Assembly: GCA_965238265.1 (NCBI GenBank)
Contig: OZ250185.1
Location: 2,232,001-2,296,000, forward strand
Source of the DNA: JAJDUF01 sp965238265
GTDB taxonomy: Bacteria > Chloroflexota > UBA11872 > UBA12225 > JAJDUF01
Length of the DNA: 64,000 bases
Reading direction: 5' to 3'
In this document: positions 26,299 to 33,920 of the stretch, one piece after another
How positions within the stretch are numbered: the first letter of the stretch is position 1
Layout of the letters: each line of letters begins with the position of its first letter
The notes under the pieces: model-generated
Told to the model about the DNA's origin: nothing
What the model saw: only the letters and a program-made list of their open reading frames with translations
Database searches by the model: none
Made by a program: the position numbers and the translations under genes

Positions 26299-26405
26299 GC
26301 TCCGCGGCTCAAGGCCGATACGGGCATTCGGGAGTTGCCTCCGAGGGTATGGACGCCCAGCGTATAGTTGAGCGTGAGGTTGGTGGCGGAGCGAGGAGGG
26401 AGCAC

Positions 26406-27338
26406 ATGGCACGGTATACGCAGGTGGCAACGGTTTCTTGGCGTGGCGGGACCACCGGCGAGACGCCGGAGGAGAAGATCGCGGCCAATCGCGCGGGCCA
26501 GCTACGCCTGGTCGAGCGCGCCTGTCTCGACCGGCCCGATTTCGTCTGTATGACCGAGGTCATCACCTGGTACGGGCTGGGCCAGGAGCATCTGCCGCTC
26601 ATCGCCGAGCCGCTCGATGGTCCCACGATCCGAACCTTTGCGGAGGTGGCGCAGCGGCACGCTTGCTACATCATTGTGCCCATCTACACCCAGGAGGACG
26701 GCCGCATCTTCAACGCCCAGGTCCTGCTCGACCGTCACGGGGAGATCGCCGCCGTCTATCACAAGATACACCCGACGATTGGCGAGATCGAGATGGGCGT
26801 CACGCCGGGGACCGAGCCAGTGGTCGCGGAAACCGACAAGGGCCGAGTAGGCTTCGCTATCTGCTTCGATCTCAACTTCCGGGACGTGGCGGAAGGGAAC
26901 GCGGCGGGCGGCGCAGAGCTGGTGTTTTTCTCCTCGATGTACCCCGGGGGGCTGCAACTGCGAATCTGGGCGCACGACTTCGGGGTCTTCGTGGCCTCGG
27001 CTACCCCTGGCGACCGGGCGCGGATCGTAGACCCGCTCGGGCGCGTCCTGACCGAGTCGGATGCGACGTATAGCCCGATCCTGTCCAAGCGGTTGAACCT
27101 GGACTACGCAGTCATGCACCTCTCGGAAAACTGCGATCAGTTCGAGGCGATCAAGCAGAAGTACGGCGCGGGGATCGAGCTGGATGTGACGCGGCCGGAG
27201 GCGATCTTCTGCATGTACTCGCACCTGCCCGACGTGACCTGCGAGGATGTCATCCGCGAGTTCGAGCTGGAGGTGCGGACCCTCTACTATCGTCGGGCCA
27301 ACCACATCCGCGCCGCGGCCCTCCCGCGGCGCAAGTAG
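26406..27338 (+). CDS. carbon-nitrogen hydrolase (nitrilase superfamily)
   Basis: 310 residues from ATG 26406 (GAGGAGGGAG upstream). Triad residues are in FVCMTEVITW, AVYHKIHPTIGE and VGFAICFDLNF. The sequence after the Cys (NFRDVAEGNAAGGAELVFFSSMYPGGLQ) is typical of the family, and there is no N-terminal extra domain. Amidase, carbamoylase or nitrilase activity cannot be separated from sequence alone. Together with the 22122 gene it suggests use of organic nitrogen compounds. Confidence 0.88.
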   Translation: MARYTQVATVSWRGGTTGETPEEKIAANRAGQLRLVERACLDRPDFVCMTEVITWYGLGQEHLPLIAEPLDGPTIRTFAEVAQRHACYIIVPIYTQEDGRIFNAQVLLDRHGEIAAVYHKIHPTIGEIEMGVTPGTEPVVAETDKGRVGFAICFDLNFRDVAEGNAAGGAELVFFSSMYPGGLQLRIWAHDFGVFVASATPGDRARIVDPLGRVLTESDATYSPILSKRLNLDYAVMHLSENCDQFEAIKQKYGAGIELDVTRPEAIFCMYSHLPDVTCEDVIREFELEVRTLYYRRANHIRAAALPRRK

Positions 27339-27348
27339 GGGCCACGAC

Positions 27349-27485
27349 ACCTACCCCCACCCCCCTCCCTGAAGGGAAGGGGCCAACGGTCGCCGCGCGG
27401 ACTCCCCCTTCCCTCCAGGGAAGGGGCCGGGGGTTAGGTGCAATACCGCCCCTCTATGGTCCCCTCGCTGTGCAGGGGGACGGTA
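27349..27485. repeat. family B element followed by family C fragment
   Basis: Family B (CACCTACCCCCACCCCCCTC to GGGGGTTAGGTG, 27349-27440) directly follows the nitrilase stop. A family C fragment (CTCTATGGTCCCCTCGC..GCAGGGGGACGGTA) spans 27452-27485, just upstream of the methyltransferase. Confidence 0.7.
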
Positions 27486-27536
27486 TATTCCTGCTCCTGC
27501 CGGCGACTCGCTGGCAGCACTACCTAGAGAGTTGTC

Positions 27537-28349
27537 ATGGGAGAGTTCGCCGACCTCAACCAAGCGGCCCGGGACATCTGGGATCGCAATGCCTCATTCT
27601 GGGATGAAAGGATGGGCGAGGGCAACGAGTGGCACCGGCTCCTGATCGCTCCGGCTCAGGAGCGCCTGCTGGCGCTGCAACGGGACGAGCTTGTGCTGGA
27701 CATCGCCTGTGGTAATGGGCAGTTCGCGCGTCATATGGCTCGTCTCGGCGCACGGGTCGTCGCCTCCGACGTTGCCCCGCAGATGATCGCGCACGCGCAA
27801 GCACGCACTACCGAGCACGCCGACCGCATTGAGTATCGCGTGCTCGACGCGACGAGCCGCGAGCAGTTGCTCGCCCTGGGAGAGCGACGCTTCGACGCTG
27901 CGGTGTGTACGATGGCGCTGATGGACATGGCCGCTATCGAGCCACTGCTGGCGGGGTTGAGCCGGCTCCTGAAAGCTGGCGGGCGGTTCGTGTTCTCGGT
28001 GTCCCATCCCTGCTTCAACTCCGTCGCCCCGCGCATGAAGAAGGTAGTGGAGATCGAGGAGCGGGACGGAGAGATCAGCACGGAGTATGCGATCAAGGTC
28101 TCGGCCTACATCCGACCGACCGTGGCGAAAGGCGTGGCCATGCGCGGCCAGCCGGCGGCCCAATACTACTTCGAGCGGCCCATCAGTCTCTTGTTCGACA
28201 CCTGCTTTCGTGCCGGCTTTGCCCTCGACGGCCTCGTAGAGCCGGTCTTCGAGCTGCCGCCGCGACCGGAGCGGCCCGGTAGCTGGGAAAACTACCCGGA
28301 GATTCCGCCGGTGCTCGTGGCCCGGATGCGCCTACCGTCGAGTCCGTAG
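27537..28349 (+). CDS. class I SAM-dependent methyltransferase
   Basis: 270 residues. N-terminal AARDIWDRNASFWDERMGEGNEWHR precedes motif I LVLDIACGNGQFARHMARLG; motif II-like VVASDVAPQMI follows, and a DAAVCTMALMDMAAIEPLLAGLSRLLKAGGRFVFSVSHPCF block covers the later SAM-binding strands. The long insertion before the C-terminal RPISLLFDTCFRAGFALDGLVEP resembles UbiE/COQ5-like small-molecule methyltransferases. Substrate unknown. No clear operon partner. Confidence 0.85.
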   Translation: MGEFADLNQAARDIWDRNASFWDERMGEGNEWHRLLIAPAQERLLALQRDELVLDIACGNGQFARHMARLGARVVASDVAPQMIAHAQARTTEHADRIEYRVLDATSREQLLALGERRFDAAVCTMALMDMAAIEPLLAGLSRLLKAGGRFVFSVSHPCFNSVAPRMKKVVEIEERDGEISTEYAIKVSAYIRPTVAKGVAMRGQPAAQYYFERPISLLFDTCFRAGFALDGLVEPVFELPPRPERPGSWENYPEIPPVLVARMRLPSSP

Positions 28350-28436
28350 CGAGCCGCTCTGCCCCCGCTTCCCAATCCTCGCTTACCGGAAGACGGAGCA
28401 ACACGGCCGGTCTAGCCAGGCAGAACGCGCCTCTGC

Positions 28437-28466
28437 TACAATGCGGGCAGAGCAGAACGTCTGTTC
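28437..28466 (+). promoter_or_regulatory. possible promoter and LexA-like box upstream of the helicase
   Basis: TACAAT (28437-28442) could be a -10 with a TAGCCA -35 eighteen bases upstream. GAACGTCTGTTC (28455-28466) fits GAAC-N4-GTTC and 12 of 14 positions of the Gram-positive SOS consensus, placed just downstream of the predicted start point and about 68 bases before the helicase ATG. A match of similar quality occurs inside tcmP (1849-1860), so chance is possible. Confidence 0.4.
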
Positions 28467-28533
28467 CAGAATCGCGACCGCTCGCCTCCGGCTGAAGAGG
28501 AAGCCAGGGGGTGAGGCGGGCCAAGAGCAGCCG

Positions 28534-30822
28534 ATGAACCTCGATCAGCTACTCGACCAATTACGGGCGACGCCCTCCTTTCGCGCTAACCTGACGGCCT
28601 GGCGCCTGGAGCCGCCGCGTGAGGCGGCGTATGCTGAGTGGCCGGCGAGCCTCGATCCACGGCTCGCGACGGCGCTGGCACGCCGCGGCATCAGCCGCCC
28701 CTATACCCATCAGGCGTCTGCTATCGAGGCGATCCTGGACGGCCGCGATGTCGTCGTGGTGACGGCTACGGCTTCCGGGAAGACGCTCTGCTACAACGTG
28801 CCGGTGCTCCAGTCCATCCTCGACGATGACGCCAGCCGGTCCCTCTATCTCTTCCCGACCAAGGCGCTGAGTCAAGACCAATACAGCGAGCTGCACGGTC
28901 TCATCGAGACGCTAGGGCTGGGCATCAAGACGTACACCTACGACGGCGATACGCCCTCCAGCGCCCGGCGAGCGGTGCGGCTGGCCGGGCACATCGTCAT
29001 CAGCAACCCGGACATGCTCCATACCGGTATCCTGCCGCACCACACGAAATGGCACCGCCTCTTCGAGAACCTGCGCTACATTGTCATTGACGAGCTGCAC
29101 CACTATCGCGGCATCTTTGGCAGTCACGTCGCCAACGTCCTCCGCCGGCTGCTGCGGGTGTGCGCCTTCTACGAGTCCACGCCCCGGATCATCTGCTGCT
29201 CGGCGACCATCGCCAATCCGGCGGAGCTGGCCGAGGCGCTGACCGGCCGCCCGTTCGAGACCGTTGATAACGATGGCGCCCCGCGTGGTGGCCGCCATTT
29301 CATCTTCTACAATCCTCCCCCCGTCAACCGCCAGCTGGGCATTCGCAAAAGCGCCGTCACCGAGACGGCGAACCTGGCCAGTCAACTGCTGCGTAACGAG
29401 GTCCAGACCATCGTCTTCGCCCGCTCGCGCGTCCGCACCGAGGTCTTGCTGACGGCGATCCGGCGCCGCTCCAAACTCCCCAACGACCAGGTACGGGGCT
29501 ACCGCGGTGGCTATCGGCCCTTGCAACGTCGCGCAATCGAGCGCGGCTTGCGCTCCGGGCAGGTGCGCGGCGTCGTGGCGACGAATGCCCTGGAGCTAGG
29601 CATTGACATCGGCCACCTCGACGCGGCCATCCTGTGCGGGTATCCGGGCACGATTGCAAGCACGTGGCAGCAGTCCGGCCGCGCGGGGCGACGCGCGACG
29701 ACCAGCGTCGCCATCTTCGTCGCTACGTCGTCGCCGCTGGCGCAGTTCGTCGTCACGCACCCCGACTACTTCTTCGCGCGCTCGCCGGAGCACGGGCTGA
29801 TCAATGCCGACAACCTCTACCTCCGCAGGAGCCACCTCGCCTGCGCCGCCTTTGAGTTGCCGTTCGAGGATGACGAGCAGTTCGGCGCCGAGGGGGCCGA
29901 GCAGGCGCTCGTGGAGTTGGAAAACGCGGGCGTGCTTCAGCATGAAGGCGCGAGCTGGTACTGGACCGGCGAGGACTATCCGGCCGAAGCGGTCAGCCTG
30001 CGCTCGGCCCAGCGCGAGAACGTCGTCATCGTGGATGTCACCGCTCCGCAGCCGCAGGTGCTCGGCGAATGCGATCCCTTCAACGCGCCGATGCTCGTGC
30101 ATGAGGACGCCATTTATCTGCACGAAGGGCAACAATATCACATCGCCAAGTTCGACTGGGATCAGAAGCGCGCCGAGGCCAAGCGCGTACACGTGGACTA
30201 CTACACCGATGCCAGCCTGAGCTTCAACGTGGACGTGCTCCAGGACGAGGGACGCGACCGCGGGGCGCCGCTGGAGCAGGGCTATGGTGAGGTGCGCTTG
30301 GCGTTTACCTCCACCATCTACAAGAAGATCAGGATGCTGACCGGCGAGAACGTCGGCTGGGGCAAGATTGATCTACCTACCCAGGAGATGCACACTACCG
30401 CCTACTGGACGGCCGTACCCGAGCATCTCGCCGTACAACTCGGCAGCCAGCGGCTGCAAGGGGGACTGCTCGGCCTCTGCAATCTGCTGGTGAACGTCGC
30501 GCCGCTGTTCCTGATGTGCGATCCGCGCGACTTGATCGCCGTGCCCCAGGTCAAGAACCCGTTCACCGGCCGGGCGACGATCTTCCTCGCCGACAACTAC
30601 CCGGGCGGCGTGGGCTTTGCACGCCAGCTCTTCCAGACCCACCAGCCGGTCTTCGCGGCGGCCCGGCAGCTGGCGCAGGATTGCGGCTGCGAGGACGGCT
30701 GCCCTTCCTGCACCGGACCGCGCGACGAAATCGGCGCTCAAGGCAAAGCCGGCGCGCTGCTGCTGCTGGCGGCAGCGCTGGAGGGCGCGCCAGGCGGAGG
30801 TAGGAGGCCAGGGCATGTGTAG
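28534..30822 (+). CDS. MrfA/YprA-type DEAD/DEAH-box DNA helicase
   Basis: 762 residues from ATG 28534. Walker A TATASGKT at 77-84, DEVH-type box VIDELHHYRGIFGSH, motif III CCSATIANPAEL, motif V/VI ATNALELGIDIG and QSGRAGRR. The C-terminal DUF1998-type domain ends with a four-cysteine cluster CGCEDGCPSC, as in Bacillus MrfA (YprA), which repairs mitomycin-type DNA damage. MrfB (YprB exonuclease) is not adjacent. The stop codon TAG is supplied by a family D repeat (GTAGGGGCGC at 30819), so the native end may have been lost. A LexA-like site upstream would fit a repair role. Confidence 0.9.
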   Translation: MNLDQLLDQLRATPSFRANLTAWRLEPPREAAYAEWPASLDPRLATALARRGISRPYTHQASAIEAILDGRDVVVVTATASGKTLCYNVPVLQSILDDDASRSLYLFPTKALSQDQYSELHGLIETLGLGIKTYTYDGDTPSSARRAVRLAGHIVISNPDMLHTGILPHHTKWHRLFENLRYIVIDELHHYRGIFGSHVANVLRRLLRVCAFYESTPRIICCSATIANPAELAEALTGRPFETVDNDGAPRGGRHFIFYNPPPVNRQLGIRKSAVTETANLASQLLRNEVQTIVFARSRVRTEVLLTAIRRRSKLPNDQVRGYRGGYRPLQRRAIERGLRSGQVRGVVATNALELGIDIGHLDAAILCGYPGTIASTWQQSGRAGRRATTSVAIFVATSSPLAQFVVTHPDYFFARSPEHGLINADNLYLRRSHLACAAFELPFEDDEQFGAEGAEQALVELENAGVLQHEGASWYWTGEDYPAEAVSLRSAQRENVVIVDVTAPQPQVLGECDPFNAPMLVHEDAIYLHEGQQYHIAKFDWDQKRAEAKRVHVDYYTDASLSFNVDVLQDEGRDRGAPLEQGYGEVRLAFTSTIYKKIRMLTGENVGWGKIDLPTQEMHTTAYWTAVPEHLAVQLGSQRLQGGLLGLCNLLVNVAPLFLMCDPRDLIAVPQVKNPFTGRATIFLADNYPGGVGFARQLFQTHQPVFAAARQLAQDCGCEDGCPSCTGPRDEIGAQGKAGALLLLAAALEGAPGGGRRPGHV

Positions 30823-31004
30823 GGGCGCAGCATGCTGCGCCTGTCCCCCCGCTCCGCAGGGGGACCATAGGAGACCGGAACAGATACGGGCCGCGCCGTA
30901 GGGGCGCGATGAAGTGCGCCCGCTCCCGCCATTCCAGCGCCGTAGGGGCGCCCCTTGTGGGTGCCCTCACCCCGGCCCTCTCTCTCAGCGGGAGAGGGCG
31001 CCGA
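30819..31004. repeat. cluster of family D and C hairpins between helicase and HMA gene
   Basis: Three D copies begin GTAGGGGCGC (30819, 30898 and 30942); the first is a palindrome GTAGGGGCGCAG-CATG-CTGCGCC. A family C element (GTCCCCCCGCTCCGCAGGGGGACCATAGG) lies at 30843-30871. A CCCTCTCTCTCAGCGGGAGAGGG hairpin lies at about 30976-30998. Confidence 0.75.
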
Positions 31005-31031
31005 CGCCAGCGGCGGGCGGTGCGGCCGGAT

Positions 31032-31253
31032 TCAGGGCACCGGGGCGACGGTGAAGCCCACAGCCTCGACTGTCTGGCGCAGCGTTGCCGTGGTGATGTC
31101 GCCCGGCTCGTACTCAATCAGGACTGTCCGCTCGGCGACGTCGGGTTGCACCGCGAGGACGCCAGGCTGTTGATACAGCGTGCGTGTTACCGTCCTCGCG
31201 CAGCCGTCGCAGTGCAGATCATGAACCTGGAGTATCGCGGTCGCCTTCGCCAT
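31032..31253 (-). CDS. heavy-metal-associated (HMA) domain protein
   Basis: 73 residues from ATG 31253 (an in-frame ATG eight codons upstream is possible). ILQVHDLHCDGCARTVTRTL carries the metal-binding CxxC, then GVLAVQPDVAERTVLIEYEPGDITTATLRQTVEAVGF completes the ferredoxin-like fold of copper chaperones and of P-type ATPase N-domains. No metal ATPase or regulator is next to it. Ribosome site is weak. Confidence 0.8.
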   Translation of the reverse strand: MAKATAILQVHDLHCDGCARTVTRTLYQQPGVLAVQPDVAERTVLIEYEPGDITTATLRQTVEAVGFTVAPVP

Positions 31254-31304
31254 AGCCACATACCTACTTACCGGCAAGATGTTGCCGCTACCCTAGATTC
31301 TGCC

Positions 31305-31571
31305 ATGAAGGATGCTTCACGCGCCGCGCCGCGCCCGCCCAGCCGCCGCCGGCGCCGGCTCCGGACGATGCTGCGATGGCAGGCACGCGGCACGCGGCTA
31401 CTCGCGCTGCTGGCAGTGGTGGTGCTCCTAGGTGGAGGGGTGGCTTGGCTGGTGCGCGGCACCGGCAACCCGCTCATTGGGATCATGTTCCTGGTCTTGG
31501 GCCTCGTCATCGTTGGCACAGTGGTGATGTTCCTGCAAGTGCTGCGGGTGATGGGCGGGCAAGAGCGGTGA
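31305..31571 (+). CDS. small membrane protein of unknown function
   Basis: 88 residues: an Arg/Pro-rich N-terminus (APRPPSRRRRRLRTMLRWQ) followed by two hydrophobic helices (LLALLAVVVLLGGGVAWLV and IGIMFLVLGLVIVGTVVMFL) and a short tail. The basic N-terminus should face the cytoplasm. It is divergent from the HMA gene and convergent with pdxA. No family recognised. Confidence 0.55.
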   Translation: MKDASRAAPRPPSRRRRRLRTMLRWQARGTRLLALLAVVVLLGGGVAWLVRGTGNPLIGIMFLVLGLVIVGTVVMFLQVLRVMGGQER

Positions 31572-31588
31572 GCGTGGTCAGTGTGCGC

Positions 31589-32608
31589 TTAGGTTTCGGT
31601 GAGCCACGTGCCGGCGCAAATCTGGGCGGCTGTGCGGATGGCTTCGATGGTGCTCGTTGGGTCGGCGATCCCCTTGCCGGCGATGTCGAAGGCGGTGCCG
31701 TGATCCACAGACGTGCGGACAATCGGTAGGCCCAACGCTACGCTGACGCTCTCCTCGAAGCCGTGGACCTTCACCGGGATATGGCCCTGGTCGTGGAACA
31801 TCGCCACCACCGCGTCGAACTCACCCCGCATGGCCCGCACGAATACCGAATCGGCCGGGAGTGGTCCCGTCGCCTCAATCCCGGCAGCGCGAGCCGCTGC
31901 GACCGCCGGGCCGATCTCCTCGATTTCTTCACGTCCCAGGTGCCCTCCCTCACCACCGTGGGGATTGATGGCCGAGACGGCGATGCGCGGCTGTGCCAGG
32001 CCCCAGACGCGGAAGTGGTGATCGGTCAGTCGAATGCGGCTCAATACGCGCTCGTGCGTGATGCGGTCGAGGGCCTCCCGCAGGGAGTAGTGCGTGGAGA
32101 GATGGACGGTGCGTAGCTTGCCGCTGACGAGCATCGTGGCCTGCTCCGGCGCATTGAGCACGCGGCCGAACAGCTCCATGTGGCCCATGTCCTTGTAGCC
32201 GGCGAGCTGGGTGGCCTCTTTGTTGATCGGCGCCGTTACAATTCCCGCCACCTCGCCAGCGCGCGCCAGGTCCAGCGCCCGCAGGACGTAGGCCATAGCC
32301 GCCCCACCCGCCTCGGCGGACAGTTCGCCCACTCGGACGTTCGAGGAGACATTGGCCAGATCGAGCACATCGAGGACACCGGGACCGTAGGCGCCATCGC
32401 TGGGCTTACCCACCGACCGCACCACCAGAGCAGCGGCGGCGTCCAAACTGTGGACAACCTGCTCAAGGCAGTGGGCATCGCCGACTACCAGTGGACGACA
32501 CCACTCATGGAGCGGCTCGGACAAGAATGCCTTGACAATCACCTCCGGCCCAATGCCGGCCGGGTCGCCCATCGTACACGCTAACAGCGGCCGGTTGCTT
32601 CTGATCAT
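31589..32608 (-). CDS. pdxA: 4-hydroxythreonine-4-phosphate dehydrogenase family (PdxA/PdxA2)
   Basis: 339 residues from ATG 32608; upstream in-frame codons have no family sequence. LACTMGDPAGIGPEV starts the family pattern; metal-ligand histidines lie in GHMELFG, INPHGGEGG and AMFHDQGHIPVK, and TSVDHGTAFDIAGKG closes it. PdxA oxidises 4-phosphohydroxy-L-threonine in pyridoxal phosphate synthesis. Many lone copies in Chloroflexota and Actinobacteria belong to the PdxA2 group that acts on phosphorylated threonate or erythronate. No pdxJ is nearby, so the PdxA2 option is open. Confidence 0.85.
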   Translation of the reverse strand: MIRSNRPLLACTMGDPAGIGPEVIVKAFLSEPLHEWCRPLVVGDAHCLEQVVHSLDAAAALVVRSVGKPSDGAYGPGVLDVLDLANVSSNVRVGELSAEAGGAAMAYVLRALDLARAGEVAGIVTAPINKEATQLAGYKDMGHMELFGRVLNAPEQATMLVSGKLRTVHLSTHYSLREALDRITHERVLSRIRLTDHHFRVWGLAQPRIAVSAINPHGGEGGHLGREEIEEIGPAVAAARAAGIEATGPLPADSVFVRAMRGEFDAVVAMFHDQGHIPVKVHGFEESVSVALGLPIVRTSVDHGTAFDIAGKGIADPTSTIEAIRTAAQICAGTWLTET

Positions 32609-32694
32609 CTTGCCGAAGTCTCCTCTGGCTGCTCGTTCCGCGCCGCATTGGATTGTAGAGGTTCGATTGTATCGGATTGTGCAGCACGAGCACG

Positions 32695-33858
32695 TCAGCG
32701 CGTCGCCGACGGCCGCACGGCGAGGCTTTGGATCAAGTCCAGGGTGCGCCGCGTGGCCTCTGGCGCACCCAGACGTGCTGCGCGTTGTCCCGTTTCCCAG
32801 CACAGGTCCGGCTGTTGGAGCAAGAGGTCTACAGCATCAGCCGCCTCCTGCGGGCTGGGAGCATAGAAACCGGCCTGCCCTTGCACCACGTAGGGGATAT
32901 TGCCGGCCTCCTGCCCCCCGGCCGGGCGGCTCAAGACCAAGGGGCGCCCCACGGCGAGGGCCTCGCTGACCGTGACCGAGCCGGGTTTCGTGGCGATGAT
33001 GTCCGCGGCAGTCATCAGGTCGGCAGTAGACGGCACGTACCCGTAGACACGCAGCGGGAGCGGCCAGGCGATCCCTTCCAGCGCGTTCCGAGAGCGCACA
33101 TTGCGGCCGGTGACGACCGCGATCTGAAACTCGTGCCCTTGTCGCGCCAGCGCGGCCACCGCCCGCACCCGCTTGACCAAGCTGCCGGCCCCGGCGCCGC
33201 CGCCCATAAACAGGACGAGCGGTAGCTCTGGGTCGAGGTCCAGCCGCCGGCGCATCTCCGTCTGACTCGCCATCGGCATATTCCGGCGGCCGTACTGAGG
33301 GCGGAGGGGGATACCGAGGCGGGCGAGCCGCTGCGGCGGAGCACCATAGCCCATGAGCGTGGCCGCGGCGGCCTCCGTGCCAGCGACATAGTGATCTACA
33401 CCGTCGGCTACCCAGACTCGATGCACGTCAACGAGGTCCGTCACTACGGTAACGATGGGCTTGTCGGTGAGGAACGCCGAACGCCGACGGGCGGCAACCG
33501 CCGCGCGGCCCATGAGAGGATGGACCGAAACCACCACGTCCGGCGGCTGCGCTGCCGCGGCGGCCAGCACCCGGCGGACCAAGGATTGACCGGCCAAAGC
33601 GCGATAGATCATTGGGCACAGCGGGCTGTCGGTAGCTGCATAGATGGCCGTCCACAGCCACGGGGCATGGACGATGGTCGGCTCGTAGAGATGAGCGAGG
33701 TGGTCGCTCCACCGCGGCCTGGCGGGAGCGAGCACGTCGAGGACGTCCATGGCCAACTGGCCCGGCCTGGCTTTGGCAGCCTCGGCGAGGGCCTCGCCCA
33801 CTACGACATGCCCGGCCCCGGTACGGGCTGCCGTCAGGAGCAGCACGCGCGTCACCAT
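32695..33858 (-). CDS. MGDG-synthase/MurG-like glycosyltransferase (GT28 type)
   Basis: 387 residues. N-terminal VLLLTAARTGAGHVVVGEALAEA matches the MGDG synthase and UgtP start, VVVSVHPLMG and VTVVTDLVDVHRVW follow in the acceptor domain, and the nucleotide-sugar domain has LFMGGGAGAGS and ADIIATKPGSVTVSEALAVGRPLVLSRPAGGQEAGN. Likely transfers a hexose from UDP-sugar to diacylglycerol or another lipid at the inner membrane face. It ends 86 bases before pdxA begins, on the same strand, and starts 39 bases after the HD-GYP gene. Confidence 0.8.
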   Translation of the reverse strand: MVTRVLLLTAARTGAGHVVVGEALAEAAKARPGQLAMDVLDVLAPARPRWSDHLAHLYEPTIVHAPWLWTAIYAATDSPLCPMIYRALAGQSLVRRVLAAAAAQPPDVVVSVHPLMGRAAVAARRRSAFLTDKPIVTVVTDLVDVHRVWVADGVDHYVAGTEAAAATLMGYGAPPQRLARLGIPLRPQYGRRNMPMASQTEMRRRLDLDPELPLVLFMGGGAGAGSLVKRVRAVAALARQGHEFQIAVVTGRNVRSRNALEGIAWPLPLRVYGYVPSTADLMTAADIIATKPGSVTVSEALAVGRPLVLSRPAGGQEAGNIPYVVQGQAGFYAPSPQEAADAVDLLLQQPDLCWETGQRAARLGAPEATRRTLDLIQSLAVRPSATR

Positions 33859-33887
33859 TGTTAGCCTGAGTCCACTGACCGCTTGAT

Positions 33888-33920
33888 CTGCACCACCTTA
33901 GCTTTCATCGGATCGTGCAG
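33888..33920. repeat. family E hairpin covering the HD-GYP stop codon
   Basis: CTGCACCACCTTAG..CGGATCGTGCAG: six-base outer arms with the family-specific CACCACCTTAG and CGGATyGTGCA blocks. The TTA at 33898-33900 is the HD-GYP stop on the minus strand. Confidence 0.6.
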
